A stretch of 64,000 bases of DNA from Arthrobacter citreus (GTDB lineage: Bacteria > Actinomycetota > Actinomycetes > Actinomycetales > Micrococcaceae), in NCBI RefSeq assembly GCF_009192745.1, contig NZ_VTFV01000004.1:186001-250000 (forward strand), written 5' to 3'. A program made the position numbers and the translations under genes. Under the pieces are notes generated by a model, which saw only the letters and a program-made list of their open reading frames with translations, had not been told where the DNA came from and did no database searches. Positions 44,901 to 52,909 of the stretch are shown piece after piece; within the stretch, counting starts at the first letter, position 1, and every line of letters starts with the position of its first letter.

Positions 44901-45084
44901 TGCCCTGGGTCTGGTTGGTAACCCAAACGCCGCCGTCGTTGAGATCAACGTCCGCGCGGGCAAAACCGGGGTACAGGATGGCAGTGGCCACCAATGCTCC
45001 TGCGGCTGCCACAGCGGCGCCGGCAGAGATGGCTTTTCGGTGCGCACGCAGACGCGCAGGCACAGCCCCCCTCAATGCTGACAC
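38965..45084 (-). CDS. Giant membrane-anchored protein with Ig-like and Fn3-like repeats
   Basis: A 2039-residue protein from GTG 45084. A basic N-terminus and one hydrophobic segment (AGAAVAAAGALVATAILYPG) form a signal anchor. Residues ~46-390 look propeller-like (GGVWVTNQTQGMVGHLNYPS; GSAVAVTDPAAGNVWL). Then come about 11 cadherin/Ig-like repeats of ~95 residues, most with V-L-x-ND-x-DPDGD (for example PVAVNDAVSV ... LANDSDPDGD), ending near 1490. About five Fn3-like repeats follow (LSWDPPAANGSPITGY; ISWTAPANDGSPIESY). The last ~90 residues hold four to five Cys (CMDPVGSTNFTDPGC; CYIV). It is probably a cell-surface structural partner of the T7SS block. No LPXTG is seen. Confidence 0.92.
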   Translation of the reverse strand: MSALRGAVPARLRAHRKAISAGAAVAAAGALVATAILYPGFARADVDLNDGGVWVTNQTQGMVGHLNYPSRMLDGAYAANSDRFNVTQHEGTVFHANTDQSKVSPVDVANVARGTEVQLPPSAVLSQGGSAVAVTDPAAGNVWLTSTGSLPFFSDTELEPAVQNAPGAAADVSPEGTAVVADPRGGRIYSYQVGQDGSYGDPSVTEAQELKGFGDVQVAAVGSKPVVFDAESGTLVLPGGRTVEFEDTRGAQLQDSGPESDVVALATATALIEQPLNGSEATITRIDGSGTPAPPVLVDGCVHAAWAGAGTYLRNCAQEADNLREEIPGIGASSDLVFRVNRSVVVLNDINGGNVWLVLENMQLVDNWGDVIPPKQDSSDDEEESASENPVNTLPDRTGENRPPVASDDRFGVRAGRTTILNVLDNDTDPDGDLLTVKPTGEQPAAGVVQEIYNGAGLQVVVPAEASGTSTFSYEVSDGRGGTAAATATVQVRSAGENAPPEPRRSTRILVEQGKSVSQNILNDWMDPDGDDLVLLSAEPTADGDQVRSRSDGLLTFRDIGKTQGVKDVAVTVSDGTETAAGTITFDVRPAGVLPPVTNFDHFTATVGEAVTLYPLQNDLDPAGGQLSLARVDPEQEDGSVLVPNYETGAVSFTPAAASTYYLQYLVTNGPQSASGLIRVDAAESGRQGAPVAVRDVALLPRGGSVLVDVLGNDTDPTGGVLVVQSVNTGASSPLDVEVLDHNILQIHDVRGMQAQGAIRYTVSNGSASASGEVSVLPVEPPETLLPPAASADTATVRVGDVVDIAVLENDTSPTGDELTLSPVLPQGVDPADGQLFVSENTLRFVAGETAKTVYAIYEVRDSTGQSDSAQVRINILPRDDDKNTPPVPRNLEGRAIAGTTVRIPVPLNGLDADGDSVFLDGIAAAPALGAAVPGPDYIDYTASASGAGTDSFTYTVRDRLGLVNSGTVRVGIAPAAEANQKPVAVNDAVSVRPGREVAVPVLANDSDPDGDPLSLDPDGVSAQEPSMEARADGPRVRFTVPDEAGTYNVRYAVKDNRGGAANGNVAVVSDPNAELLAPIARDDRVEVAEIRGRTAVDAAVLENDEDPDGVAEDLQVSVDPSRTTASVAGDSVRVELTEEAQAIPYTVQDMDGGTATAVLWVPGLSAQYPTLRSSAVQEVQAGDTLDLELGNLVEVREGRTPRITETAKVSAIGSSNRDTWVTDEDTLAYTADEDYAGLGAITFEVTDGSGPDDPEGLKATLTVLIKVTPLPEQNLPPVMSPGSLEAAKGEDSVRLDLAPLASDPNPEDAGRLEFALAGPVPEGFEARLSGTVLEVSAAEGAAVGTLGQLAVSVTDGRSEPVPGRVDLTVLASTRPLPVAADDSVDDAVQGKPVTVDVLANDDNPFPETPLRILEASADGNGTAQVSGDSIVVTPNADFVGSMSVQYRVEDKTRQADRQASAQIRLSVQGRPDAPSTPVVESTRSRTVVLSWDPPAANGSPITGYTVTGSSGFSQACPATTCTLAGLTNNVEYTFAVTATNANGTSDPSPQSAPARPDTQPAQPAPPVLAFGDRQLDISWTAPANDGSPIESYDLQISPAPPGGTAQKTVPASMTRTTWTGLANGTSYRVRVQARNAAPEPSGFSDYSAPEIPAGVPGAPGTPTTAKATSVGVQSQLTVDWSDAAPNGAEVTAYQLREYRGSTLVRTLEAGAASTMTVRVDNSEQDYSYSARAYNKAGWSDWGATSAPRRAVGSPDAPAAPALAASRTGAEGRAVTITFTPLAAGARNGARAEEISYRASFSDGRSMTVSNGQEIGGFSNGATITARLTAVVNSDGSSYDSAASAPSGGVKVYGSPGTPSASGSNGGQGSRTAKLSWNPPNQNAHDVAQVQISVDGGGWENVGVSGSRDVGNGYNQTVSIRVRVLNSQGTAGGIAEASARTGGEPPPETWTLTVGNQLDSGDRRTCMDPVGSTNFTDPGCRGEHWAYLNDRIDTRCYIVRGGGEIWYRQHSGRPENDGLHIKGIHTSFGNNPPGRMGQC

Positions 45085-45287
45085 GTGCTTCCCCCCGTTG
45101 CGTTCCCCAAATCCGTGCCGGTTCCAGGCGCCTTTGATGTGCGGTGTCCAGTCGCACGGCAGCAGAACGGCAGGCAGACGGACCTAGTGTCGCATATTGC
45201 TAAGGTTCCTGCCCAAAAAGTTAAGGGTGCTGTCGAATTCCCGCTGGAGACCCCCCGGCCTGAGCAAGGCGGATGGAGCCGGAAGCC

Positions 45288-46433
45288 TTAGTCCAGGACC
45301 AGGCCCGGGCCCGTCCCCCGGGCGAGCGTCACCGGATGGATCTCGCCGAAGCCGCGGACGTTGCGCGGCGAATGCGGGATGAGGATAAAACGGTCATTGT
45401 TGCGCAGCGCTGCGGCCGTTGACGCGTCAGTCAGCACGGTGCCGGGTTCGGCCAGCGACGTCAGGCGGGATGCCAGGTTCACGGTTGGCCCGTAAATGTC
45501 ACCCAGCCTGGAAAGCACCCGGCCCCACACCATGGCAACCCGGGCAGAAGGCAGCAGCTCGTCCTCCGTGAACGCCTTGGCCAGGGCCAGCGAAATCTCG
45601 GCCCCCGCCTCCGGAGTCTCCGCGTTGAAAAGCACTTCATCGCCGATGGTCTTGACCAGCCGGCCGCCGCCGACGGAGATGATCTCGGAGCATTTGTGCT
45701 CAAAACGCTGCACCATCTGCGCCAGGGTCTTCTCATTCATCTGCCGCGACAGGCTGGTGTAGGAAACCAGGTCGGCAAAGCCGACGGCGCGGGCCAGCGG
45801 CAGCGGATTGTCATCCGTGGTGTCCGATTCGTGGCTGGCAAGACCGGCTTCGGCCCGCAGTGCCAGCCGCTGGATGGCAGCGTTCAGCTGCCGCTTCCAG
45901 GCGTAGACCAGGGTCTTTTCCAGCGGTTCGATCAGGTCCGGCATCGCGGCAACAAGCCGCTTGCGTGCCTCGGCGTCGGTAATTCCGCGCTGGACCACCA
46001 TTTCCTCGACCAGCGCTTCGATCTGCCACACCACCATCCGGTCGGTCATCTGGCCAATCGAACGCATGATGGAGATCGCTGCTTCCTCCGTCAGCCGTTC
46101 CTCGCGGACCAGCTCGATCACGGTGCTCAGCGCATCCTTGTCCGCTTCGGTGAAGAACACGGCGTCGTCGTCGAGGTTGGGGAAACCCATCGCACGCCAG
46201 AGTTTGCGTGCCGAAAGCAGGGACACGCCTGCCCCCGCTGCGGCTTCGCGCCGCTTGAGCGTGCGGGGCCCGCCGATCAGCTGCGCTTCGAGCCGGCGGA
46301 CATCTTCGCGGTCAATGGAACCGGGTGATGCAGGGATCACGGGTTTCTCCGGCATCGGCACTGCGTTCATCGACAGTGTCAGCGGCTCGGGCTCGGCGGC
46401 ACCGTCCGGTGCGTCCTGGCCCTGCTCACTCAT
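45288..46433 (-). CDS. Class III adenylate/guanylate cyclase with N-terminal regulatory domain
   Basis: A 381-residue soluble cyclase. The ATG at 46433 overlaps the PH-domain gene by 8 bp. Residues ~40-190 are a helical regulatory domain with RKLWRAMGFPNLDDDAVFF, related to the pH-sensing domain of mycobacterial Rv1264/Rv2212. The catalytic domain holds the metal Asp in AVGFADLVSYT, the second in KTIGDEVLF, and the transition-state Asn/Arg in GPTVNLASRLTSLA. It should make cAMP, probably as a homodimer. The 203 bp between it and the giant gene contain no gene and presumably the latter's promoter. Confidence 0.92.
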   Translation of the reverse strand: MSEQGQDAPDGAAEPEPLTLSMNAVPMPEKPVIPASPGSIDREDVRRLEAQLIGGPRTLKRREAAAGAGVSLLSARKLWRAMGFPNLDDDAVFFTEADKDALSTVIELVREERLTEEAAISIMRSIGQMTDRMVVWQIEALVEEMVVQRGITDAEARKRLVAAMPDLIEPLEKTLVYAWKRQLNAAIQRLALRAEAGLASHESDTTDDNPLPLARAVGFADLVSYTSLSRQMNEKTLAQMVQRFEHKCSEIISVGGGRLVKTIGDEVLFNAETPEAGAEISLALAKAFTEDELLPSARVAMVWGRVLSRLGDIYGPTVNLASRLTSLAEPGTVLTDASTAAALRNNDRFILIPHSPRNVRGFGEIHPVTLARGTGPGLVLD

Positions 46434-46989
46434 CGGTGCTCCATTCCTCGTCGTAGACCGCGCTTCCTTCAATATCTACACCATCAAACATTACGGTCAT
46501 GGGCAGGTCTTCTATGGTGGCCAACACAATCGACTTGAACCGGTGGACTTCGGGAACCGACGGGTAATCGATGACCCGCCCCCTTCCCAGGTCTATGCGC
46601 AGGGTTCCGGCACGCTGCATGCGTTGCAGTATCCCCTGCCTCGCTTCCAGCTGGTAGACCGAGGCAAGGGGGAGGTCGTGTTCCCGCCGCCTCAGCACTC
46701 CGCGGCGGTGGATCATCCTGCGGTTGGTCAGCACGTATCGGGTCGCGTTCCAGCGCAGCACGGCCGGGAGGGAAAAGCGCAGCAGGACCAGGAGAACGAG
46801 CAGGACGACGGCGGGACCCAGCACCGGCGCCCAGTCAACCAGTTCAGCCGGAGCACTGTCCCGTCCCAGGTACCCGAGCACGAACCCGCCCGCGGCACAC
46901 ACAGCTGCGGCGAGCAGCACGGGACCAGCCAGCGGCCCCGCGTGCGGCCGTGCTGAAACGATCACTTGTTCGCCGGGCTGAAGCCTCAT
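46426..46989 (-). CDS. PH-domain membrane protein
   Basis: A 187-residue protein. I placed the start at ATG 46989 (MRLQPGEQVIVSARPH); GTG 46995 is an alternative, and longer frames run into the biotin ligase gene. Two membrane helices (LAGPVLLAAAVCAAGGFVLGY and VLGPAVVLLVLLVLLRF) precede a bacterial PH domain (TRYVLTNRRMIHRRGVLRRRE, LPLASVYQLEARQG, GTLRIDLGRG). The role of this family is not established. Its end overlaps the cyclase start, so the two are co-expressed. Confidence 0.85.
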   Translation of the reverse strand: MRLQPGEQVIVSARPHAGPLAGPVLLAAAVCAAGGFVLGYLGRDSAPAELVDWAPVLGPAVVLLVLLVLLRFSLPAVLRWNATRYVLTNRRMIHRRGVLRRREHDLPLASVYQLEARQGILQRMQRAGTLRIDLGRGRVIDYPSVPEVHRFKSIVLATIEDLPMTVMFDGVDIEGSAVYDEEWSTDE

Positions 46990-47017
46990 CCGCACCGGGA
47001 TCCGGTGAATCGCCTGC

Positions 47018-47905
47018 TCATGCTTCCAACGGCCGCAGGTGGATGATGTCGGCGGCAGTAACTGTCTGCCGGAATCCGGCTTCAGAATCAACGACCACCA
47101 GTCCGCCGTCGGCAGCCAGTTCGGCGGCACGGCCAACCAGCTCCCCGCCGCCGGGCAGGTGCGCGCGCACCGTCTGCCCCAGGGTCACCATTCGCTCGGC
47201 GATGTTTTCCCGCAGGGAACCACCGCCGGACCAGGGCGCCAGGGCGTCGCCGTCCACGGCACAGAACGCGCGGTAATCCAGGTTCAACTGGAGCAGGAAA
47301 TCCTGCAGCAGGACGTTCCGGTCGGTGGTGGAGGCGTACTCCATCAGCAGGCTCGTGGCAGTGGGAACCGGCTGGTCCTCGTCCGTTAGCGAGACATTCA
47401 AGCCCGTACCGACTACGACGGCGGGCGGGTTGCCCGAGCTGTCCGGGACAAGCTGGGCCAGGATCCCTGCGAGTTTCCGTCCGTCAACCAAGACGTCGTT
47501 GGGCCATTTAAGGCGCGGTTCGACGCCGGTTCGCGCTGCCACGCTCTTGGTCAGCGACAGTGCTGCCAGAAGGGACAGCCACCCGTAGGACTGCGTGGGC
47601 AGCGGCCGTCCAGCAGGGTTGACCGGACGCAGCAGCACACTGACAAACAGCGAAGAGCGCTCCGGGGCCTGCCAGGATCGTCCCAGCCGTCCGCGGCCCG
47701 CCGTCTGGAGCTCAGCGGTCAGCACGGACAAGTCCGGATACTCGGAGGGCACCAGCCGTGCGGAGTCAGCGAGGTCAGTATTGGTGGAGCCGGTTTCCGC
47801 TACGACATCCAGGCGTGCCAGCGGGCCGGCGGGAGCTACGAGGCTTGCACGGAGACGCTCCGGCTCCAGGGGCGGGCGCTCCATGCTGGAGTAGTGCAGG
47901 TGCAT
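47018..47905 (-). CDS. birA: Biotin--[acetyl-CoA-carboxylase] ligase
   Basis: A 295-residue group I biotin protein ligase without the N-terminal DNA-binding domain of E. coli BirA, so it is an enzyme only. Motifs: ETGSTNTDL, the biotinyl-AMP loop AGRGRLGRSW, LKWPNDVLVDGRKLAGIL and VGTGLNVSL. It transfers biotin to carrier domains, here most likely the EAMKM motif of the carboxylase alpha subunit encoded at 57013. The 29-nt gap to the PH-domain gene suggests one operon with the cyclase. Confidence 0.95.
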   Translation of the reverse strand: MHLHYSSMERPPLEPERLRASLVAPAGPLARLDVVAETGSTNTDLADSARLVPSEYPDLSVLTAELQTAGRGRLGRSWQAPERSSLFVSVLLRPVNPAGRPLPTQSYGWLSLLAALSLTKSVAARTGVEPRLKWPNDVLVDGRKLAGILAQLVPDSSGNPPAVVVGTGLNVSLTDEDQPVPTATSLLMEYASTTDRNVLLQDFLLQLNLDYRAFCAVDGDALAPWSGGGSLRENIAERMVTLGQTVRAHLPGGGELVGRAAELAADGGLVVVDSEAGFRQTVTAADIIHLRPLEA

Positions 47906-47966
47906 ATTTCCGATCTTACGCGCCTCCTCCCCCGCTCCTCCGGGGACCCGCTGGCAGCCAGGCAGC

Positions 47967-48818
47967 TTAGAGGAAGAAATCGGCCATCAGCTGGTCTTCG
48001 GGGGCACCAAGACTGTATTTCGTGAAGTCCGTGACACCTTCCTGGCGCAGCACTTCTTCATCCGTATAGAAGTTGCCGCTGGCATCGCGGCCGGAGCGCG
48101 TCAGGATTGCGTGCGCGGCGTCGGCCATGATGTCTGCGCTGCGGGACACCCGTGCCAGTTCGGAACCGCCGGGCATATTCCGGATGGCAGCGGTGTCGAT
48201 CGAAGTGCACGGCCACAGCGAGTTCACGCCGATTCCGTCCTGCTTCAATTCTGCTGCCAGGCCCAGGGTTGTCAGGGACATGCCGTACTTGGCCATGGTG
48301 TAGGCCAGGTAGCTGCCGGCCCACTTCGGGTCCATGTTCAGCGGCGGGGAAAGAGTGAGGATGTGCGCGTTGTCCGACTCGCGCAGGGCCGGGAGCGCAG
48401 TCTTGGACAGCAGGAACGTGCCGCGGGCGTTGATGTCCTGCATGAGGTCGTAGCTCTTCATGGTCACGTCGCCGGTGTTGCGCAGGTCGATCGCGGACGC
48501 ATTGTTCAGCACAATGTCGATTCCCCCGAACTGCTCCACGGTGGCAGCAACGGCACTGGCAACGTCTTCGTCACGCCGCACGTCGCCGATGATCGGCAGA
48601 GCCTTGCCGCCGGCAGCCTCCAGTTGTTCTGCCGCGGTGTATACCGTGCCCTCCAGTTTGGGATGCGGCTCACCGGTCTTGGCGAGCATCGCGACGTTGG
48701 CGCCGTCCGCAGCGGCCCGAAGGGCAATGGCCAAACCGATTCCCCTGCTGCCGCCGGACATCAGGATCGTGCGTCCGGCCAGCGAACGCGGGGAAGAGGA
48801 TGCTGTGTTCGAAGTCAT
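47967..48818 (-). CDS. Short-chain dehydrogenase/reductase (HSDL2-like)
   Basis: A 283-residue SDR oxidoreductase. The cofactor loop is MSGGSRGIG, NNAS marks the structural motif, and the active site holds the Ser at LSPP and Y-x-x-x-K (YTMAKYG). The N-terminal basic ATLAKTGEPHPKL-like segment (AMLAKTGEPHPKLEGTVY) is typical of hydroxysteroid dehydrogenase-like protein 2. I chose ATG 48818 over 48836 by alignment to that family. The substrate is unknown, possibly a lipid. A 20-bp palindrome lies 30-49 bp upstream of the start. Confidence 0.9.
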   Translation of the reverse strand: MTSNTASSSPRSLAGRTILMSGGSRGIGLAIALRAAADGANVAMLAKTGEPHPKLEGTVYTAAEQLEAAGGKALPIIGDVRRDEDVASAVAATVEQFGGIDIVLNNASAIDLRNTGDVTMKSYDLMQDINARGTFLLSKTALPALRESDNAHILTLSPPLNMDPKWAGSYLAYTMAKYGMSLTTLGLAAELKQDGIGVNSLWPCTSIDTAAIRNMPGGSELARVSRSADIMADAAHAILTRSGRDASGNFYTDEEVLRQEGVTDFTKYSLGAPEDQLMADFFL

Positions 48819-48847
48819 ACGGACAGGGTAATGCACCCGCGGAGAAA

Positions 48848-48867
48848 ATGTTACTGGTGAGTAACAT
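48848..48867. promoter_or_regulatory. Palindromic operator candidate upstream of the SDR gene
   Basis: ATGTTACTGGTGAGTAACAT consists of two exact 8-bp inverted arms around GGTG. Such TTACT-N4-AGTAA layouts are common for TetR-family repressors. It lies in the promoter region of the SDR gene; no regulator gene is adjacent. Confidence 0.55.
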
Positions 48868-48891
48868 CCGCGGGTGCAGCACCCTTGTGGA

Positions 48892-49143
48892 CTAGCTGTG
48901 GTTTCCCCGCGGACGCATTGTCAGCACCAGGGCCGCGGCACCGGCAACCAGCGCCCCGAGGGCAAGAGCCATCAGTCCGGTGGACGAGGAGGAACCTTCG
49001 ATTCCCGTGTCAGCAAGGGCGGTCTGGGTGACACAGCCGCCTGGCGCACCGATCCGAGTCGTCCGAAGGTTTTTGCGGTGCTCCGCCGGCATCCAGCCAT
49101 CAACCCGCAGACAGCTCTTGGGCAAGCCAAGGCACGCAGACAC
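48892..49143 (-). pseudogene. Remnant of a sortase-anchored surface protein
   Basis: An 83-codon frame from GTG 49143. Its last 40 residues form a sortase-type sorting signal: LADTG (LPXTG-like), a hydrophobic helix (LMALALGALVAGAAALVLT) and the basic end RPRGNHS. The first 40 residues are Cys/Pro-containing and match no signal peptide. A sorting signal without an export signal or a domain to anchor is best explained as the 3' end of a decayed gene. A short functional gene cannot be excluded. Confidence 0.55.
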
Positions 49144-49147
49144 AAAT

Positions 49148-49162
49148 TGTAGGTTTCCTACA
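49148..49162. promoter_or_regulatory. 15-bp palindrome upstream of carboxylase beta gene (site 1)
   Basis: TGTAGGTTTCCTACA is a near-perfect palindrome (TGTAGG/CCTACA around TTT), 134 bp before the accD-like start. A related site stands upstream of the alpha subunit gene at 56900-56914. Confidence 0.6.
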
Positions 49163-49213
49163 CCGGGGATGCGTGTTGGTGCTCACTAGACTGGGTGAAT
49201 CGCCCGCACGCTT

Positions 49214-49226
49214 GTAAGAAACCTAC
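49214..49226. promoter_or_regulatory. Degenerate second copy of the carboxylase palindrome (site 2)
   Basis: GTAAGAAACCTAC matches the complement of site 1 (GTAGGAAACCTAC) in 12 of 13 positions and lies 70 bp before the start codon. Two sites 66 bp apart would suit repressor binding around the promoter. Confidence 0.5.
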
Positions 49227-49295
49227 TGAACCCGCCGTGCGGCCCTCGGGGTGGCGATCCGCCTGCCATCCGTCAGACCCAGCACCGGAGAGTAA

Positions 49296-50891
49296 ATGAG
49301 CATCGACCAGGACATCGATCTGCAGACGACCGCCGGGAAGATCGCCGACTTCCGGCGCCGCCAGGCCCAGGCCCGGGTTCCTTCCGGGGAGGCAGCTGTT
49401 GAAAAGCAGCACGCCCGGGGAAAGCACACCGCCCGCGAGCGCATCGACCTGCTGCTGGATGAAGGCTCGTTTGTTGAATTCGACGCCCTGGCCGTACACC
49501 GTTCCACCGCGTTCGGCATGGAGAAGAAGAAGCCCCTCGGCGACGGTCTGGTCTCCGGCTACGGCACCGTCGACGGGCGACCCGTAGCGGTCTACAGCCA
49601 GGACTTCACCGTCTACGGCGGCTCCCTGAGCCAGGTCAACGGCGAGAAGATCGTCAAGGTCCAGGAGTTCGCGCTCCGCAACGGATGTCCCGTCGTCGGC
49701 ATCCTGGACGGCGGAGGCGCCCGCATCCAGGAGGGTGTTGCGTCCCTGGCGATGTTCGCCGATATCTTCCGCAACAATGTCCATGCCTCCGGCGTCGTAC
49801 CCCAGATCTCCCTGATCATGGGTCCCTCCGCCGGCGGCGCCGCCTACTCCCCCGCCCTCACCGACTACGTGGTGATGGTGGACAAGACCTCGCACATGTT
49901 CATCACCGGGCCCGACGTGATCAAGACCGTCACCGGCGAGGACGTGGACATGGAGACCCTGGGCGGCGCGCGCCAGCACAACGCCACCACCGGCACCTCC
50001 ACCTACCTGGCAACGGATGAAGAAGACGCCGTGGACTTTGTCCGCGAACTCCTGGATTTCCTGCCCAGCAACAACCTGGCCGAAGCTCCGCTGGCGCCCT
50101 TCGACCAGGACGAAGACATCAACGACGGCGATCTGGCCCTGGACGCGCTCATCCCCGACTCGGCCAACCAGCCGTATGACATGCGGACCGTCATCGAGCA
50201 GGTGGTGGACGACGCCCACTTCCTCGAGATGCAGGCTCTCTACGCCCCCAACGTGATCATTGGCTACGGCCGCCTGGAGGGGCACACAGTAGGCGTGGTG
50301 GCCAACCAGCCGCTGCAGTTCGCCGGCACCCTGGACATTGCCGCCTCGGAAAAGGCAGCCCGGTTTGTCCGGCACTGCGACGCGTTCAACATCCCTATCC
50401 TGACCTTCGTTGACGTGCCCGGCTTCCTGCCCGGCAAGGACCAGGAGTTCCAGGGCATCATCCGCCGCGGCGCCAAGCTCCTCTACGCCTACGCTGAGGC
50501 CACGGTTCCGAAGCTCACGGTGATCACCCGTAAGGCCTACGGCGGCGCGTACATCGTCATGGGCTCCAAGAAGCTCGGCGCAGACCTGAACCTGGCCTGG
50601 CCCACCGCCCAGATCGGCGTCATGGGCGCCCAGGGCGCGGTGAACATTCTCTACCGCAGCCAGCTGGCCGCCGCAGCCGCCGAAGGCCGCGACGTCGAGG
50701 AAGTGCGGCAGGACTACATCACCGCCTACGAAGAGGAACTGCTCAACCCGTACCAGTCAGCCGAACTCGGTTACGTGGACGCGGTCATAGCCCCCTCCGA
50801 AACCCGGCTGCAGCTGATCCGCGGACTGCGGGCAATGCGCGACAAACGCGCTGCGCTGCCGCACAAGAAGCACGGAAACATTCCGCTGTGA
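49296..50891 (+). CDS. Acyl-CoA carboxylase beta subunit (AccD/PccB type)
   Basis: A 531-residue carboxyltransferase that moves the carboxyl group from biotin to acetyl- or propionyl-CoA. It covers both crotonase-like halves: [20 protein letters not shown] at the N-terminus, GGARIQEGV, the oxyanion-hole [25 protein letters not shown], then [13 protein letters not shown] and [14 protein letters not shown]. The start has CGGAGAG upstream. GTG of the epsilon subunit overlaps its stop. Its biotin-carrying partner is probably the alpha subunit at 57013. Substrate choice among C2-C4 acyl-CoAs is not settled here. Confidence 0.95.
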   Translation: MSIDQDIDLQTTAGKIADFRRRQAQARVPSGEAAVEKQHARGKHTARERIDLLLDEGSFVEFDALAVHRSTAFGMEKKKPLGDGLVSGYGTVDGRPVAVYSQDFTVYGGSLSQVNGEKIVKVQEFALRNGCPVVGILDGGGARIQEGVASLAMFADIFRNNVHASGVVPQISLIMGPSAGGAAYSPALTDYVVMVDKTSHMFITGPDVIKTVTGEDVDMETLGGARQHNATTGTSTYLATDEEDAVDFVRELLDFLPSNNLAEAPLAPFDQDEDINDGDLALDALIPDSANQPYDMRTVIEQVVDDAHFLEMQALYAPNVIIGYGRLEGHTVGVVANQPLQFAGTLDIAASEKAARFVRHCDAFNIPILTFVDVPGFLPGKDQEFQGIIRRGAKLLYAYAEATVPKLTVITRKAYGGAYIVMGSKKLGADLNLAWPTAQIGVMGAQGAVNILYRSQLAAAAAEGRDVEEVRQDYITAYEEELLNPYQSAELGYVDAVIAPSETRLQLIRGLRAMRDKRAALPHKKHGNIPL

Positions 50892-51163
50892 GCGTCTTCG
50901 ATTTCGACCCCGAACCTGCCGCTGCGGCCGCTCCGGCCGAGCCGTTCCTGCAGGTCCTCTCCGGCAACCCGACGGAGGAGGAGCTGGCCGCGCTCACCGC
51001 CGTCGTTATTGGCCTTGGGGCCTCTTCCCCGGAGGCGGGCCTGTCCTCTGGAACGTTCCCGGAAAAGGACCCGGCACGCACCCGCAGGGCGTGGACACGG
51101 CGCCGTGCGCTGAGCCTGCAGCCCACCCCCGGACCAGGCTCGTGGCGGCGCAGTTTCCGCTGA
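50888..51163 (+). CDS. Acyl-CoA carboxylase epsilon subunit
   Basis: A 91-residue protein from GTG 50888, overlapping the beta-subunit stop (GTGA). The core [21 protein letters not shown] matches the short epsilon subunits found in streptomycetes and mycobacteria, which stabilise the alpha-beta complex. The C-terminal half is basic with a W-x-x-R-x-R region, also family-typical. Confidence 0.88.
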   Translation: MSVFDFDPEPAAAAAPAEPFLQVLSGNPTEEELAALTAVVIGLGASSPEAGLSSGTFPEKDPARTRRAWTRRRALSLQPTPGPGSWRRSFR

Positions 51164-51181
51164 GGCGCTACGCTCGGACGT

Positions 51182-52900
51182 GTGACTGAACAGACAAACT
51201 CATCAGATACCCTGTCCAACGCCGGTTCGCGCACCCCCACTGCGATTGACGCCGTCGCCGAAGCTTTCACGCAGAATCTGCTCACGCTGGATCCGTCATT
51301 TGCCACCACGCTGGGCATTCCGGGCCACGAAACCGAGTACGCCGACTACTCCCCCGCCGGCCTTGAATCCATGGCCGAGGCAATGCGCGAGACCCTCGAG
51401 CGCCTCGAGGACCTGCAGCCGGTGGACGACGTGGACCGCGTCACCCTGGATGCCATGCGTGAACGCCTGGGCCTGGCCCTGGAGATCCACGAATCCGGCT
51501 GGGACCTGGCCGACCTGAACAACATCGCCTCCCCGGCGCAGGACATCCGCGCCATTTTCGACCTCATGCCCACGGACACCGTTCAAGCCTGGGAACACAT
51601 CTCCGGCCGCCTGCACAACGTTCCCGACGCCGTCGCCGGGTACATCACCTCGCTGCGCCACGGCGCCGAGCAGGACCGGGTAGCTGCCCGCCGCCAGGTC
51701 AAAATCGTCATGGAACAGGCCTCGAAGTACGCCGAAGACGGCGGCTTCTTCGATTCCTTCACCTCCGGTGCCGCCCTTCCGGACGGCGCTGCGCTGCCCG
51801 AGCAGCTGCAGGCGTCCCTGAAGGAAAACTCCGACGCCGCCCGCGCCGCCTACCGTTCGCTGGTCAGCTTCCTGGAAACCGAGCTGCTGCCCGCAGCCCC
51901 GGAAAAGGACGCCGTGGGAGCAGAGCGCTACGCACTGTTCTCCCGCCAGTTCCTCGGTTCCGCCGTTGACCTGGAAGAAACCTATGCCTGGGGCGTGGCC
52001 GAACTGGACCGCATCATCGCCGAGCAGGAGAAGGTGGCCAACCAGATCAAGGAAGGCGCCTCCGTCCGCGAGGCAATGGACCTGCTCGACGCCGACCCCG
52101 AGCGCCAGCTGCACGGCACCGCCGAGCTGCAGGCCTGGATGCAGGAACTCTCCGACCGCGCCGTCAACGAGCTCTCCGAAACGCACTTCGAGATCACCGG
52201 CCCCATGCGCCGGCTCGAGTGCATGATCGCGCCGACCAACGAGGGCGGCATCTACTACACCGGCCCGTCGGAGGACTTCTCCCGCCCCGGCCGCATGTGG
52301 TGGTCCGTCCCCGAGGGCGAAGACACCTTCACCACGTGGAAGGAAACCACCACGGTTTACCACGAGGGCGTTCCGGGCCACCACCTGCAGATCGCCACGG
52401 CAACCGCCGCCAGCGACACCCTCAACAGCTGGCGCCGCAACGTCTGCTGGGTCTCCGGACACGGCGAGGGCTGGGCCCTGTATGCCGAGCGGCTGATGGA
52501 GGAACTGGGCTACCTCTCCGATCCCGGAGACCGGATGGGCATGCTGGATGCCCAGCGCATGCGCGCCGCACGCGTGGTCTTCGACATCGGCGTCCACCTG
52601 GAGCTGGAGGTCCCCGAGCGCTGGGGAACCGGCACCTGGACCCCGGAGAAGGGCTACGACTTCCTGAAGCAGAACATCGCCATCTCCGAAGGCCAGCTGA
52701 ACTTCGAGTTCACCCGGTACCTCGGCTGGCCCGGACAGGCACCGGCCTACAAGCTGGGCCAGCGCCTCTGGGAGCAGATCCGCGACGAAGTGCGCAGCCG
52801 CGAAGGCGACGCCTACGACGCCCGGACCTTCCACACCCGTGCCCTGCGGCTGGGTTCGGTAGGCCTGGACACCCTGCGCCGGGCACTGCTGGAAAACTAG
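51182..52900 (+). CDS. DUF885 family protein (putative metallo-carboxypeptidase/oligopeptidase)
   Basis: A 572-residue soluble protein from GTG 51182, 18 nt after the epsilon gene. The zinc-site signature VYHEGVPGHHLQI (HE-x-x-x-HH) typical of DUF885 lies near residue 395, and EGWALYAERLMEELGY near 430 supplies the further Glu. The family is helical and M32/M3-like. Peptidase activity is inferred from the motif, and no substrate is known. There is no signal peptide, so it should act in the cytoplasm. A strong hairpin ends the transcript (52910-52947). Confidence 0.9.
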   Translation: MTEQTNSSDTLSNAGSRTPTAIDAVAEAFTQNLLTLDPSFATTLGIPGHETEYADYSPAGLESMAEAMRETLERLEDLQPVDDVDRVTLDAMRERLGLALEIHESGWDLADLNNIASPAQDIRAIFDLMPTDTVQAWEHISGRLHNVPDAVAGYITSLRHGAEQDRVAARRQVKIVMEQASKYAEDGGFFDSFTSGAALPDGAALPEQLQASLKENSDAARAAYRSLVSFLETELLPAAPEKDAVGAERYALFSRQFLGSAVDLEETYAWGVAELDRIIAEQEKVANQIKEGASVREAMDLLDADPERQLHGTAELQAWMQELSDRAVNELSETHFEITGPMRRLECMIAPTNEGGIYYTGPSEDFSRPGRMWWSVPEGEDTFTTWKETTTVYHEGVPGHHLQIATATAASDTLNSWRRNVCWVSGHGEGWALYAERLMEELGYLSDPGDRMGMLDAQRMRAARVVFDIGVHLELEVPERWGTGTWTPEKGYDFLKQNIAISEGQLNFEFTRYLGWPGQAPAYKLGQRLWEQIRDEVRSREGDAYDARTFHTRALRLGSVGLDTLRRALLEN

Positions 52901-52909
52901 CGCCTGCCC

